Shown: piece after piece, positions 23,700 to 35,628 of the stretch | How positions within the stretch are numbered: position 1 is the stretch's first letter | How the letters are laid out: each line of letters begins with the position of its first letter | From: Symbiodinium natans | Lineage: Eukaryota > Sar > Dinophyceae > Suessiales > Symbiodiniaceae | DNA length: 64,000 nucleotides | Direction of reading: 5' to 3' | Assembly: GCA_905221605.1 (NCBI GenBank) | Contig: CAJNDS010002611.1 | Location: 214,202-278,201, forward strand | Translations under genes and position numbers: made by a program | Notes under the pieces: generated by a model | What the model was told of the DNA's origin: nothing | Database searches by the model: none | What the model saw: only the letters and a program-made list of their open reading frames with translations

Positions 23700-26600
23700 A
23701 GGCTGATGAGCAAGCTCAGGAGATCGAGCTGCTGCAGGCCATCATGTATAGTTGACGACAGGCGACTACCTTTCAGCATATTCATATAACAGTCGCGTAT
23801 GGCAACTCGCTGATAGCCGGTCATTTGCATCTGCTGTCATTGGCCATCAATGGGGCGCAGCCCTGCAGGAGCAGTTGCAGCCGCGACCTCACAGTGTTGA
23901 AGTTTGGGGCAGCCCGGGCAGCCCTGGTTTAGTAACATGTATCTGCTGTCCGGAATCGCCTAGAGCTTCTCTCAGGATGCATGTGAAAGGATCTTCTGCT
24001 GAGTTTTTCGTTCAGGTCCGCATCGCGAGTAACTACCGCCCCTACATCTGCGGAAGCGCTGGACGTGTTGCTCAATGGAGGTGACGTGATAGACTCCAGC
24101 CTTGGAATTGTCTGACGAAGCGTTATCGGAACAGGAGACCAATGGAGACAAAAGCCGTCCATGCAGCCGAGCTGAAACAAGGCGGTCATCCGCAGATGGC
24201 AGCAACACGTCGACTTGAAAAGGACACTGCTGGAAGAGCGAACGAGTCGTCAGCTCGAAGAGGCCCCGAACTCAAAAAATCAGATCGAAACATGAAAGAA
24301 AACACTGTGGTGTGAGATGGGCTTCTGAGCAGACGTCTTTGCCAAGGCAAGAGGTCTCGCCATGCAGACCGAAGCTGCACTGGCCAGGTGCCTGTCCCCT
24401 TCTTCAGTCTCGTGCAAGATCGTGGGAGAAACTTCTCGTGACGCACCTACACAGAATTCCTCACAAAGAGGCTTATGGGGTATCAGCGCCAAAGACCACC
24501 AAGTACCCATCGTTGACTTGCTGCCAAATCACCAAACGGATTTCCGACGAGCCAAACATCAGTTACAACGATGTTGAGCCACACGCTTCAACCAAGACCT
24601 CGTGGAATTCATACCCGCGTTGTTGTAGACCGTGCATTGAAGAGCATGCGATAGCATGCAAGCTATCACGTTCTTGCGACAACCGCAGATATTGCATCAA
24701 AGAGGTCGTCCTCTCGGTTCAGCTACAGGAGAAAGCTGGTCAAACTACATGTTCTGCAAAGGACGTCCTGACGTCCTCGGCACATGTGCACAGACCCTCC
24801 CTCGGTATTGGCAGCTCAGTCGTGAATGCACCATCTTCATACTCTCAGTGTACCTTCAGACTTAACCTGGCAGTGCCCCTGAAAGAACCACCATATGTTG
24901 AGCTGCACCATCTCTTTTGGGGCTATATCGAGGTTGTTCTAAAGCACCCTTGTCCTGGGTTGTATTCAAGCGATTGTTTCAAGATCGTGTTTTTTTTTCT
25001 GTGTCTCTTCGCACTATGTCCGCAAAGCGTCTTATCATCATGGACAGCAAACATTGTAACCAGATGCCTTGTCTAAGCAATGTTAGTTCGACATCCTCAC
25101 TCGAAGAGTTGCGCCTACCTATCTGAAATTGAATCTCAACTACCGTAAACAGCAATCAAGCATTGAAACAAAGTTTCTCCAGCAGTACTTCATTCGGGTT
25201 CTTCGCCGGTGCCTTTCATCGCTCACCTCTCAATCCCGCATTTTTGCACGAACCCGTGCAAATGCAGATGTATTCTGACTGACAAACGAGTCGGCACAGG
25301 CTGCCCGGTTTGTGAGGAGACAAGTTTGCTCTGCATGACAGGTCCTCTCGCTGCTCCTGTTTTGGTTTCCGATTCCTGCTCTCGCGTAGGCTTCCTGTAT
25401 GTCTTGTCCGTATTTCTACGAGAACATCGTGAACAAAGTTGCAAAGTCGGGCCTTACGATTTGTTAACCTTGAAGGCATGAGACACTCACGCCGACATCC
25501 GAGGAAACACTCTTGCACGGACACGCGAGCTCCGCCCGCCTAGCAGTTCTGTGTGTGTGTGTGTATAAGTGGGGTGTGTGTCTGTGTGTCTGGGTGGGTG
25601 GGTTAGTGGGTGTGTGTGTGTGTGGTGCGTGTGTGTCTGAGCGTGTCTCCATGTTTATGTTGTTGTGCATTCAAGGACCGGGTCACCCCAATTCATGCTT
25701 TGCTAGCTTCACTTCACGAAGGGCAGCAGGGCATGCTTCTGTTACAAGCGGAGCCAACATGAGACGGTTGACCTTCTGTCACGCGTATGCATGTGACACT
25801 GCATCATTCCGAGGTGACGTACCTGCATTTCACAGCAAGGAATGATTGTCGTCACTGAGTCGTCACACATTGAAGATGTAGACCGATCCAGCCATTTCTT
25901 TTGTTCTTTGCATGTGTGTGTGTGTGCTTGCGTTTTCGGAAAGGTGGTTGTGCGCGTGGGTGTGTGGGTGCATGTGCGTGCGCACACGCAGTGGGAGGCG
26001 TGGGCGAGACGCCGAAGCGCACAAGGAGCTGAGCTTGCATCTCTCGCTTCATGTTGTGCATTTTGTCTGAGATTTGAGGAGCTCGAAACGCAGCAAAGTT
26101 TAAGCACTCAGCTCCGAGGAGAGCTGCAAAGCTATGAGGCGACGTCTATGAGCCTGAAAGAATTAGTTGAATTATTGCGAGTCACTGTCCACACGTCTGT
26201 ACACTGCAAAAAAAAGTGCTTATAGGGCACACAGACGATCAAGCTTTCAGACATCACGCAGTGGGTAAGGGAGCAGGCACATGGATAATTGTAAACGCTT
26301 GCGCGCGCCGCCTCACAGGACGAAAGAGGGAGGAAGGGCAGAGCGGGTGGGGGGGGGTGGGGGGGGGGGGTGGGGGGGGGGTGGGGGTGGGGGGGGGGTG
26401 GGGGGGGGGTGGGGGGGGGTGGGGGGGGGTGGGGGGGGGTGGGGGGGGGGGGGGGGTGGGGGGGGGTGGGGGGTGGGGGGGGTGGGGGGGGGGGGGGGGT
26501 GGGGGGGGGGGGTGGGGGGGGGGGGGGTGGGGGGGGGGGGGGTGGGGGGTGGGGGGGGGTGGGGGGGGGGTTGGGGGGGGGTGGGGGGGGGTGGGGGGGG

Positions 26601-29366
26601 GGGGGGGGGGGTGGGTGGGGGGGGGTGGGGGGGGGGGGGGGGGAGTGGGGGGGGGGGGTGGGGGGGGGGGGTGGGGGGGTGGGGGGGGGGGGGGGTGGGG
26701 GGGGGGGGGTGGGGGGGGGGGGGGGGGGGGGGGGGGGGGTGGGGGGGTGGGGGGGGGGGGTGGGGGTGGGGGGGGGGGGGGGGGGGGGTGGGGGGGGGTG
26801 GGGGGGTGGGGGGGGGGGGGGGGTGGGGGGGGGGTGCGGGGGGGGGGTGGGGGGGGGGGGGTGGGGGTGGGGGGGAGGGTGAGGGTGGGGGGGTGGGGGG
26901 GGAGGGTGGGGGGGAGGGTGGGGGGGAGGGTGGGGGGGAGGGTGGGGGGGGGGGGCGTCAGAAAATTTGGGGGGAAGGGTCTGCTTGTTCCAGACGCTTC
27001 TAGGCAGGAAGCCGAGGCGAATATGTTACGCATGTTCGTGCTTGTGAAGGTTGAGCTCTCAAAACTTGGCGAAGAAGCCAACAACAAAATCGAGGCCAAA
27101 AGCTTTTCAAGCTCAGACGTCGAAATTATGTGCACTTTCTTGCGGGGGCTCGAAGGCGGCGAACATCCGCATCCGGGCGCTTCGAAGGGAGCGCGATGAG
27201 GCACCCAATGCCCTAATGTCACGAGTCAGGGCATTGTCCGTATCGGGCCAGCTATTGTCTGTTGCTAGCTATCTGTTGCTTTTAAAGGCATCTCGATCAC
27301 TTGCAGAACGAAGAGAAGGCAATCAAAAGCTGCAGCTGCTCCTCGAGGCAGCGGTACTTTGCAAACACACTACATTGACTTGCCCCCTGAAAATGATACC
27401 TTAGGAGTTGGAAGACGAAAAGTCGCAGCTTGCCCAGCAAAAGGAGGTGCATCACAGTACATCACGGTGCATGCAGCTGCACATGAGTACAAAGCAGACC
27501 CGTCAAGTAAAAAGGCGAGATATCAAAGCACAGACATGCGTTGCAATCCCTGGCAGACCTTGATGCGGATGGTGGAGGACCTGCATGCGTGCTGCAACGA
27601 GGCAGGACTTCCTGCAGCAGATCGAGCCTCCATCGCCCCTCGGCTGTTTTGTGGTCAAGGTCACGGGGTTCTGTTCTGGACGTTTTTTTGAGGGTTCGTT
27701 ATAGTACGAGATGGAATTGAGCCACTGAGGACAGCATCAGTGGCTTCAAGCTGCCGAGCTGACCCAGAATGTGCAGAGCTTGTCCATATAGAGTCAGTAG
27801 AGTAAGTTTTTGTTTTGCTGATACGGCGGTTATCAGGACAACCTCTGCTTTCCTGCTAATGCTGCTGCAGACCAATGGATCGTGCGTGGGGTGAGAATGT
27901 GTTTTCGAGAAAGTGTGCAATGTGTTGACGAGCCACCCGACTGCTGGTCGGGTGGCAGAAGCATTGAAACCCCGGAACCGCGCGATCCAATGCTGGCGCA
28001 CATCTGCCTAACCTGACCTTCCACTTGCCAGTCATGCATCACGATATTGATTTAAAGAAACTTGGATGCTGTGCTCCGAGGTGCAAAGTTTGCTGTACTT
28101 ATCACGATGTAGGTTCTCAGGTGGAATCTGAAGTTTCGGATCAGTTCGAGCCCTCAAGTTCCTCAAGCCTCAGAACCTGCACTGCCCCAGTGCTCTGCGA
28201 AAGGCTCACCCCGAAGGCAGGGGGCATCTGTCCACAGAAGCGTATCCGTATAAGCTGCAAAAAAGCATCTGCAAACAAGTTAGAAACAAGTTCTAAAGAA
28301 GTTGTAAACAAGTTGTAAACATTAGGAGGGGCTTTGGACCCCCTGTGAACCTGAAACATCGGAATGTAAATTATAAATGTAAATGGATTTTGATAACATG
28401 ATAAAGCTTGACGGACTAGTTGAAGGAGATGGAAACATTTGTAAATAGTTGCAACGAACCTATTTGTATGTAGAATGAACAAACAACTTACAGAAGTCGA
28501 TCTGAGCACTATCAATAATATATCAGAGTTGTCCAGTTATTGCGATAAAAAGGTTATGTGAATGGTAGGCCTGCATGCTTCGCTTCAGGCTCGCACTAGC
28601 AGCAAAAACGTTTTTTCAAAAACCTTTTTCAAACACGTTTATTCTTAGAGCTGCGCTGGGGTTCGAGAGCGTGACCGTGACACCATATGAAGCCGTCCAA
28701 AAGCAGCCGAGGGCCGTTCGATAAGTAGCGCTGAACGGTAGATGTACGGTGGGCGGTGGATGTTAGCTGTACCTTTGAGTGATGCACAGGCAACATGTCA
28801 GTCGGAACATGGAGGGCGAGCCTTGGTCTAGACAGGGCAGGTTGATCTTCAGGTGGAAATGTTCCCGTAGGCACCACAAACACGTAGCACGAGCAGCACA
28901 ACGAATCCTGCAAGTTAAATTGCCGAATCTGGACTTGGAGTGGACATGGAAGGCACGTTGTGCAGGCGCCAACTGTAGCACTTGTTTTCGATTGTGCGTG
29001 CGCGCCCAGCATCTAGAAGAAAAGCAGTTTCGACGAAATATAGCGAACTGCTGAGCAAGTGATATGCATTCTGCTTTTTCGGAACACCCTGTCTCAGCCT
29101 GGTCTCGTCCTTTCGCATCAGGACACAGAGCTGCGAGAGGCCCGCCCTGGCCTCAGGGATCTTCAATCCTCAGGGCCTTGTGGGGCGGCGAAGCTCAAAG
29201 TTCACTGTCATTCCATTCATGCATTCTACATGCAAAGATATCATGGAAGTCATTCAGGATGTTCCATATACACCGCAACTGGATACAACTTCAGTACAAG
29301 TTCCACAGTTGGGTTATGAGGTCACGAGAATGAGCAGCTGCGCTCAGAGGCGGTGGCTTTCAACCA
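23700..29366 (+). CDS. Coiled-coil exons, probable continuation of p115-like or another golgin-type gene
   Basis: Several short + strand stretches have strong heptad, Glu/Gln/Lys/Leu-rich character: about 23700-23745 (ADEQAQEIELLQ), 26082-26180 (FEELETQQSLSTQLRGELQS), 27002-27100 (a run including VELSKLGEEANNKIEAK), 27160-27235 (ALRRERDEAPNALMSRVRAL), 27296-27350 (SLAERREGNQKLQLLLEA), 27409-27450 (ELEDEKSQLAQQKE), 29122-29170 and 29330-29362 (NEQLRSEAVAF). They follow the p115-like head on the same strand, which fits its C-terminal rod. A separate coiled-coil gene is equally possible. Splice sites were not resolved for most of them. Confidence 0.5.
25549..25660. repeat. (GT)n-rich microsatellite
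   Basis: GTGTGT tract with GGGTGGGT interruptions; a weaker GT-rich stretch follows at 25913-25985. Both lie in presumed introns. Confidence 0.85.
26346..26955. repeat. 610-base G-run tract with regularly spaced T
   Basis: Runs of 5-20 G separated by single T, then GGGGGGGAGGGT units at the right end (about 26875-26950). It is strongly G-quadruplex-prone on the + strand. It sits between two coiled-coil exon candidates, so it is probably intronic. The exact length in an assembly should be treated with caution. Confidence 0.97.
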
Positions 29367-29439
29367 CTTTGGTTACTTCTGACCGGGGTCCTGCTCCAAC
29401 CGTGAGTCAGTGCCGCATCGTGATCTCAATTAATTCCCC

Positions 29440-30590
29440 ACATCGCCGTGTGGGGTTCTTGTTTTTCGGGCTGCCCTCCGCCTGCCTCCCGTCTGCCGCC
29501 CTTCGCGCCACCCTGCTACACCAGGGCGCACCGACCCGCACCGACTCGAATCACGGCACACGCCGTGGCTGTGGTTTCGGGCCCCTGGGGGGTCTGGCCG
29601 TTGGGTTGCGCGTTTGGTGAACAAGCCTCACCGTGGCCGTGTTTTCGGGCCTGGTTTGCACACCAGTGTTGATCAGTTGTCGGTAAATTAGAAAGAAATT
29701 AAATGTATGCTTAACATATTCACTTGAATGGTACTCGCATGGTGAACAAATCCATTGTTTATCAGTTGAAACGTATCTTTGGTTAACATTTTTTTGCCCC
29801 TGCCAACCGCTTGAAATAGAACTGTTTTGTTCACGAATTCATTTTTTGACCCTTTCAATCACTTCGAATGCATTGTTTAGAACAGTAAGAAGGTTCTACG
29901 CACCGCTGCCCAACTCCGTTCGGCCATGATCGATCCTACTTTGGGGCACACACTACCCTACTGGTAGCAGAGTTGAGATGTGAGCATCAGCAGCGAAGCA
30001 ACAACTGATGCGATGCTTTTTCATTGCATGGAGTAGCCAACTCTGAGCGCCCACACTTCTTCCGGAATGCTGAATTCAAAGATTTCAAAGACATTCTTGC
30101 TTGTACTCTGCGGGAATCGCGAGCGCAAACAATCCGAAGCACATCGACCGACATGCGCCGCTGCTCTTCGCGCGAGGCCGCAAGGGCAGCCCCAAAGATA
30201 GACAGGCGGCCGGTCATTTACGCGAGGGCAGCCCCGAAAATAGACAAGCGGCCGGTCATTTACATTGTTGTGTTTCGTAATGTTCTTCCTCAGCCAATGG
30301 CTTAAATGTAAACAATAATTGTCCATAGTGTTCACATGCAGACCGTACGCAGGTTGAAGCCTTCATGAAGCGCACGCTGAAAGCTAGCTCCGCTGCCTTG
30401 GCAGACAAGGCAACGTCCGTGAAACCACTTTACGTGACCCCGCTCCTGTGGTTGCTCTGTGATAGCCAGGTGCTGATGTGTAAGGTTGACAAGCACAGCA
30501 TGTAACGCCAGTGATTTGGTGTGCCGGCCGTTAAGCTGCGAGCAGCGGGTACTGCAGTAGCCCAGGCCCACAACCACCCCTGTCCACTTC
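29440..30590. other. Spacer before the VWA gene
   Basis: 29440-29660 is GC-rich with repeated TTTCGGGC words. 29690-29900 is AT-richer without structure. No exon is recognised. The right part should contain the 5' region of the VWA gene, but no promoter motif stands out. Confidence 0.4.
30184..30262. repeat. Direct repeat, two copies of about 40 bases
   Basis: GGGCAGCCCC...ATAGACA.GCGGCCGGTCATTTAC occurs twice in tandem with two or three differences, about 330 bases upstream of the VWA gene start. Confidence 0.9.
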
Positions 30591-30593
30591 AAG

Positions 30594-32355
30594 ATGGGAT
30601 GCGGATCATCGATGGGCGCAATGGATAGCAATGCCTTTCAAGCAGCGCTGCGCGAAGCTGATCTGCAAAGCTCATCTCGCGGATTGCCTGCCGCTGCAAG
30701 CTTGACATACCAAGGCTGGAGAATGCTCGAAACTGTCTGACGGTAGCTGCAGTAGCTGCTAGCTCTTTGTGAACGGCCGCTGGTAGGGCCGCCTCCATCT
30801 TAAGTCGGCAGGTGTTTTCAATGAGCACTCCTTCTGCACCGGCGGGGCTGAGACCAAAGAGATCGTTGCTCTCACTGCTCATGCTGTGCACGATGATCGT
30901 GGAGATGATGAGGTTTGGGTTGGCTGCTTCCTGAAGTCATGCCGTGATGGCCAGCCTCGAAACGAAGTGCCCATGGACATGGTCGTGGTGCTGGATGTTT
31001 CCGGCTCCATGGGCCTCGCTGTGAGCGGCGACCTTCATCAGTCGCGGCTGGCATTAGCGAAGAGCGCGCTGCTGTCTTTGGTTCCTAGGCTCCGTGCCGA
31101 TGACCGATTTGGTCTTGCAACTTTTACACGTCAAGGACATGTTGTGCAGCCGTTAATCCATGTGTCAGAAATGACAGACCTGGATGCACGCATCGCTGCA
31201 TTAACGCCAGGTGGTGGCACAACTCTAGCTGCAGGCATGGAGGCAGCGATCCAAATATCGGGAGAGCCAGAAGTTCGCAGACACCGAAGGCTTTTGTTCC
31301 TCACTGACATGGATGACTTGGACTCTGAGCAGCTAAATCTCTTGGTGGCTTCTCAATCTGACAGGGGCTTGTATGTCTCCTTTGTCGGCATAGGTGCGCA
31401 CTTTAACTCCTCCTTGGCAGAGGTGGTCACAAAGCATCGAGGCGCCAACTACTTCTGTATGACGCGCCAGGAAGAGCTTCACAAGATCATCGTTTCCAAC
31501 TTTGACTGGAATTTCTTTCCTGCAGCATTCAACGTCGAAGTTACTCATCAGAGTGATGCTTTTGACCTTCATGCTGTCTATGGCACAGCTCTCGACACTC
31601 ATGAAGAGACCATCGAAGCAGAGTGGATGCCGAGTGCTCACAAGTACTATCCCACTGCCTTCAAGGAAGTCGCGCGTACGCTAATGCTTTGTGCCCAGCG
31701 AACCGCTCACGGTTGCCTGCCCATGCCAGCATGGCAGAAGATATTTTCATTCTTGTCAGCTGGAGTTCGGACGGTGGTTAACATTGACACGGTCTTTCCG
31801 AGCGGCGTCTCTGAAGATGGCTCTGTTGAAGGAGGTCTTATACTGCTTCGGTTGAAGCCTCGAGCCCAATTTGGCAGCCTGTCCGCTGGGCACGTACGAC
31901 TGACCCTGCGCTACGAAGCAAATGGGGTATCATGTGCAGCCTGTCAGGACATCTCGGTATCAGACAATTGCAGTGAGCAGAGTCTTGGTACGACTTTGGA
32001 CAGAGCCGTTCGGAAGGGCATGATGTTGCAGCGCTATGTTCATACTTGCAGGCAGTACTTGTTGCTCAGAGAACCTGTCCGGGCGCACGAAGAAGGACAT
32101 CGTGAGTATGTTGAAAAGGTGAGGGCTGCCTTGGCAGATCTGCATGCATTCAGTGCAGAGCTGGATGCGGTCCAAGAATGCACAACAGATGGCTCAGAGT
32201 TGTGTCCTGGAGTGCGCAGCCAACTGGCAGCTTTCCTGGGCATGGTCGAGTCTCACGCATCCATGGTAGACTCCTGCGCGTTGGAGTCACTGGAGCCAGA
32301 AGTCAACCAGAAAGTCCAGGAAGCGTCTGAACAGGACGCCATGCCGGTCCCCTGA
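30594..32355 (+). CDS. VWA-domain protein with MGCGSS N terminus, 554 residues, two exons
   Basis: Exon 1 is 30594-30714 and exon 2 is 30812-32355 (stop TGA). The 97-base intron is GC-AG; joining CAAG to GTGTTTTC keeps frame and gives 554 residues. The ATG is chosen because it starts MGCGSS, a classic N-myristoylation plus palmitoylation signal, so the protein is probably membrane-tethered on the cytosolic side. A VWA domain covers about residues 95-275: MIDAS DVSGSMG at 102-108, the GGGTTLAAG loop carrying the metal-binding Thr, and LTDMDD. The remainder resembles the C-terminal region of bacterial YfbK-type and plant VWA proteins; its last part (about 420-540) is helical. Function is unknown; metal-dependent protein binding is the usual VWA role. 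Exon 2 is 1544 bases with no intron, unlike every neighbour, which suggests a retrocopied origin. Confidence 0.85.
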
Positions 32356-32512
32356 CTGGGCGGCATGCTGCCCTACCCTCAAGAAGATGAGAAGCAGTGT
32401 CAAACTGCACCCTGTGAATTGTACAGCTGTGCGCAGGATGCGACTGGAAAAGTCAGCAAATGTACCCGAGGGCGAGAGAGACCTACTGACGGCTTCGGCA
32501 CTGACAGGCGGA

Positions 32513-33720
32513 TGCCCTGGAGCTGGAGAACAAGGCACGTCTCGCACTATGTCAGCTTTGCAGACAGAGACTTCGCAACTCAACTGAAGGCGTTGCACGT
32601 GGAAGTGGGTGAGCTGCAGCAGGAGGTGGGCAGTCAAAATGTATAATCAACAAATGTATAAATTGACATAAGGTGCCATAACCTGCCACCCGGGGCAGCC
32701 CCACTGTGGATTCCTTGCGGATGGCAGCTGCGTGCCAGCTGGACCAGCGCGTTGGCCGACTGGAACAAGAGCGTCAGAAGTGAGGAGCTCAAACTGGGGA
32801 GCTCAGGGGGCTTAGCATGTGCGCAGCATAGATAGTCCAGGTATGTGCAAGCACTGTGCAAGTCAAGTAGTTCACATCACGAGCTGCAGTCTGCCGGGTG
32901 CAAGGCTCCGGGTAGCCGTGTCTGAGCTAGAGCTGCAACTGCAGCCGTTGGCTCAGCGAATCTCAGCGAATCTGTGTAAAGCTCAGCTTGTGATGTCATG
33001 ATGTCTGGTGGTTTCTGGTGAAAAGTTGAGGTCGATGGCCGTCAGCTATGGACAGGTGTTCGCCCTGGATGTTCCAACTTTCAGTCCCGCTGCGGCTTCT
33101 GTCAGGGTTGGCCCAGAAGACCCAAAATTCTAAGATTATAAAGGTGACTGAGCTCATGCATCTCATATCATCTCATGCTTAACCTGGCGTGCTTTACACT
33201 CCCTTTGCAATCCTTCATACCTAGGCTCCCTAGAACACTTCCCAGATAGCGGTTTCCGATCTGAGACCGGCCCCGGCTCACGAAATTCCAAGAAAATCAC
33301 ACCGCCGCGTGTCAGTGAACGAATTGACTTGGAACTTGGAGATCTTGGAGGCATTTAACGCTCACCAAAGCTTTGCCATGTAGGTCCGGGGTGCATTCAA
33401 GCTCCTTGCAAGTCCGGATGGCCGCATCCAAAACAAGGGGGCATCCCGAGTGCGTTCCCTGTACCAAGATACCTGAAGCCTCATGGCTTCGGCGGAGCTT
33501 CTTGATGTGTCATATATTGTGTCGCGCATCAGCTCGCAGTATTCCCAGTGGGCCAGAGAGAGTCGCGAGTTTGCAAGCTTCTGGGTGGCACTTTCAGGCT
33601 TACCAACTGATGGGCGCATCTAGGGCACCAGCTCGATCCACCCCCAAAGGGATCTACAGGTCGAGCAGAACAACGCTGAGTTGCGAGCGGCGCTCGCTGT
33701 TGTGTCGGCCCCAGGCTTTG
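32513..33720 (+). CDS. Coiled-coil exons downstream of the VWA gene
   Basis: Short + strand stretches with heptad character: about 32512-32555 (ADALELENKARLALCQL, after an AG), 32570-32640 (QLKALHVEVGELQQEVGSQ), 32720-32780 (AAACQLDQRVGRLEQERQK), 32918-32960 (VSELELQLQPLAQRI) and 33653-33720 (LQVEQNNAELRAALAVVSAP). They resemble the coiled-coil pieces at 23.7-29.4 kb. Either one long coiled-coil gene encloses the VWA gene, or a second gene starts here. No family is recognised. Confidence 0.45.
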
Positions 33721-34317
33721 TGAGTTTTCTAAATTAGGGTCGCTTTTGCGGTTCTTATAAAGGGTGCCGTACTAGAAATAGGAGCCCCAGAAAGGGGACC
33801 TTGCCTCAAAAGTCGGATGCAAGCTGTACATGATGTCATAGGCATGCGCGCCAGATTGATGCTTACTGCGGTTTCGGCTCGAGAGTTTCGACCTCAAGTC
33901 CCAGAGAGCACAGCAAGGCCGGCAAGTCTGCAGTGACCCTCTCATGGCTGATCAGAAGTATATCATGTAAACTCAGTACGTGCGTTAAGTTGTTCAATTA
34001 ATTCGGAGCACAAGGGACGTCAAAGGACGGAGACAGGCTGTCTGCCTCTGACACTTGTCTGGGGAGGCAACGTCAGTCCGTGATGACCGTGCAAAAGGGG
34101 ACCACCGTCGCCGCATCGGCCATGCCAGAGGCCCTCAACTCAGTGTGGTTGCTTCGCACATTTTCGCGCTAAGCCGCTAAGGCCTTAAAGCTGGATTCTT
34201 CGCACTGAGGCCAACAACAAGGACAGGAATCGCTACGAGCTTCAGCCGCTTGGCACAGCTCTGCAGATTTCCACACATCGCACAATGCTTCTATTGGAAC
34301 ATGTGATGGAATGCGAG

Positions 34318-35628
34318 GTTCTACAAGACTCAGCAGTGCTCGTTCTATGAAGCGGGCAAGTGCACACGCGGGGACAAGTGCAAGTACGCGCACGGTACAT
34401 CCGAGCCATCGCCTCAGTTGCACTTCATAGTTGCAGATTTCGACTCCCAGCTTTCGCGAGAGGCAAAAGTCATTGCAAGAAAATAAGACTGGTTCTTATA
34501 CTGCAGCAGCATGGTTTGCTAAGTTTGCCATAGCAAGCGGTAAATGTACGACGACTACAACACTATCAGTATAAGATTCAGCGAGTCTTTGTGGTTGGGC
34601 ATTCCGGAACCAGGATTCAAATGAGGGTTTGAACTAGCTTGAACGGGTCTCCGTCCGCGACGTTTGATGCGAACTCGGCCAAGCTGCGTGATGCTGCGTG
34701 GAAGCTCCGCGAACACTGCGCGGAAGCCCGTGTGGTTTTGGCGGAGCGCCGCATCAGAAGCTTCTTCCTTTGCAGAAGTTAACTCCTGGATTGCGGAAGC
34801 AAGATCCCGAAACCTTATGAAATGAGCTCGCGGAAGCGTCAAGGCCCCCGGATGGGTAGCAGCAGTACGCACGGAACGTCACGGAAGGGTTCCCCGGAAG
34901 GATGCCAGATTTCAATTAGAATCAGTTCATATTGGGATGAGCAGCACAACTGCGCTGTATACGTTGCTCATAGACGCCAGTTCAATTTCATTCCTCCCCC
35001 AAAGCCCTCTCCCCCCAAGGAGAAAAATGATACACGCAGAGCACCGGCATTTGCTCCGAGTCGAAAACCAGTGTTGGCACAGGCTTCGAACACGTCCTGA
35101 TCTTACCTTTACGTCGCTTTGCCGTGGCTTGGCTCAGTCTCACAGTATCTCACTGTCCATAATGATGTGCGCGCAGCATCCATTCGTCGCCACAATCCGA
35201 CTGTTATCACAGCGAAGCTGCTACAGGTAAGCTTACAACAACGGGTGCGTGCGACGATCCTTCCTGCTCCTTCGCTCACAACCCAGAGCAGCTTCGTGCA
35301 ACGAAGAAGTTCTTCAAGGCCAAATTCACAATGCATGCCGTGGTAGACACATGTAGGCACATGTAACAAAAGTTGAAGCTAAGTGCCCGTGACATCCTCT
35401 GACTTGCAGACATCACTCTGCAAGTTCTACCTGAACGGACGTTGCCGACAGGGCGAGGCGAGGAGACATATGGATCCCAACGTGATATCGAAGCAGTGTT
35501 ATTTTATGCTACTAGTGTTTTTTCCAATCCGCACTCGTCAGGACTGCCGACATGCTCACGGTGAAGATGAGCTTCAGCCGCTGACAGCTCAAAAGCCTGC
35601 CCAGCAGGCTCTCCCCAGATTTCTCTAG
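34318..35628 (+). CDS. CCCH zinc-finger protein, two fingers, partial
   Basis: First finger in an exon from 34318: CSFYEAGKCTRGDKCKYAH, spacing C-x7-C-x5-C-x3-H. The second finger is split by an intron: exon 35410-35457 gives LCKFYLNGRCRQGE and exon from 35542 gives DCRHAHGEDEL, again C-x7-C-x5-C-x3-H once joined. The 84-base intron 35458-35541 is GC-AG. Between the fingers lies about 950 bases of presumed intron. The frame of the last exon closes with TAG at 35628, but it may be spliced further. Proteins of this kind usually bind RNA; dinoflagellates regulate much of their expression after transcription and have many. 5' exons are not identified. Confidence 0.8.

Noticed and set aside
24312-25076. 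254-codon + strand open frame
   Set aside because: No recognised domain and a Cys/His/Ser-rich random look. Other frames in the same stretch look at least as coding-like.
26254-27222. Gly/Val/Trp-rich and Pro-rich frames of 170-327 codons
   Set aside because: They are driven by the G-run tract; no family sequence is present outside real coiled-coil pieces.
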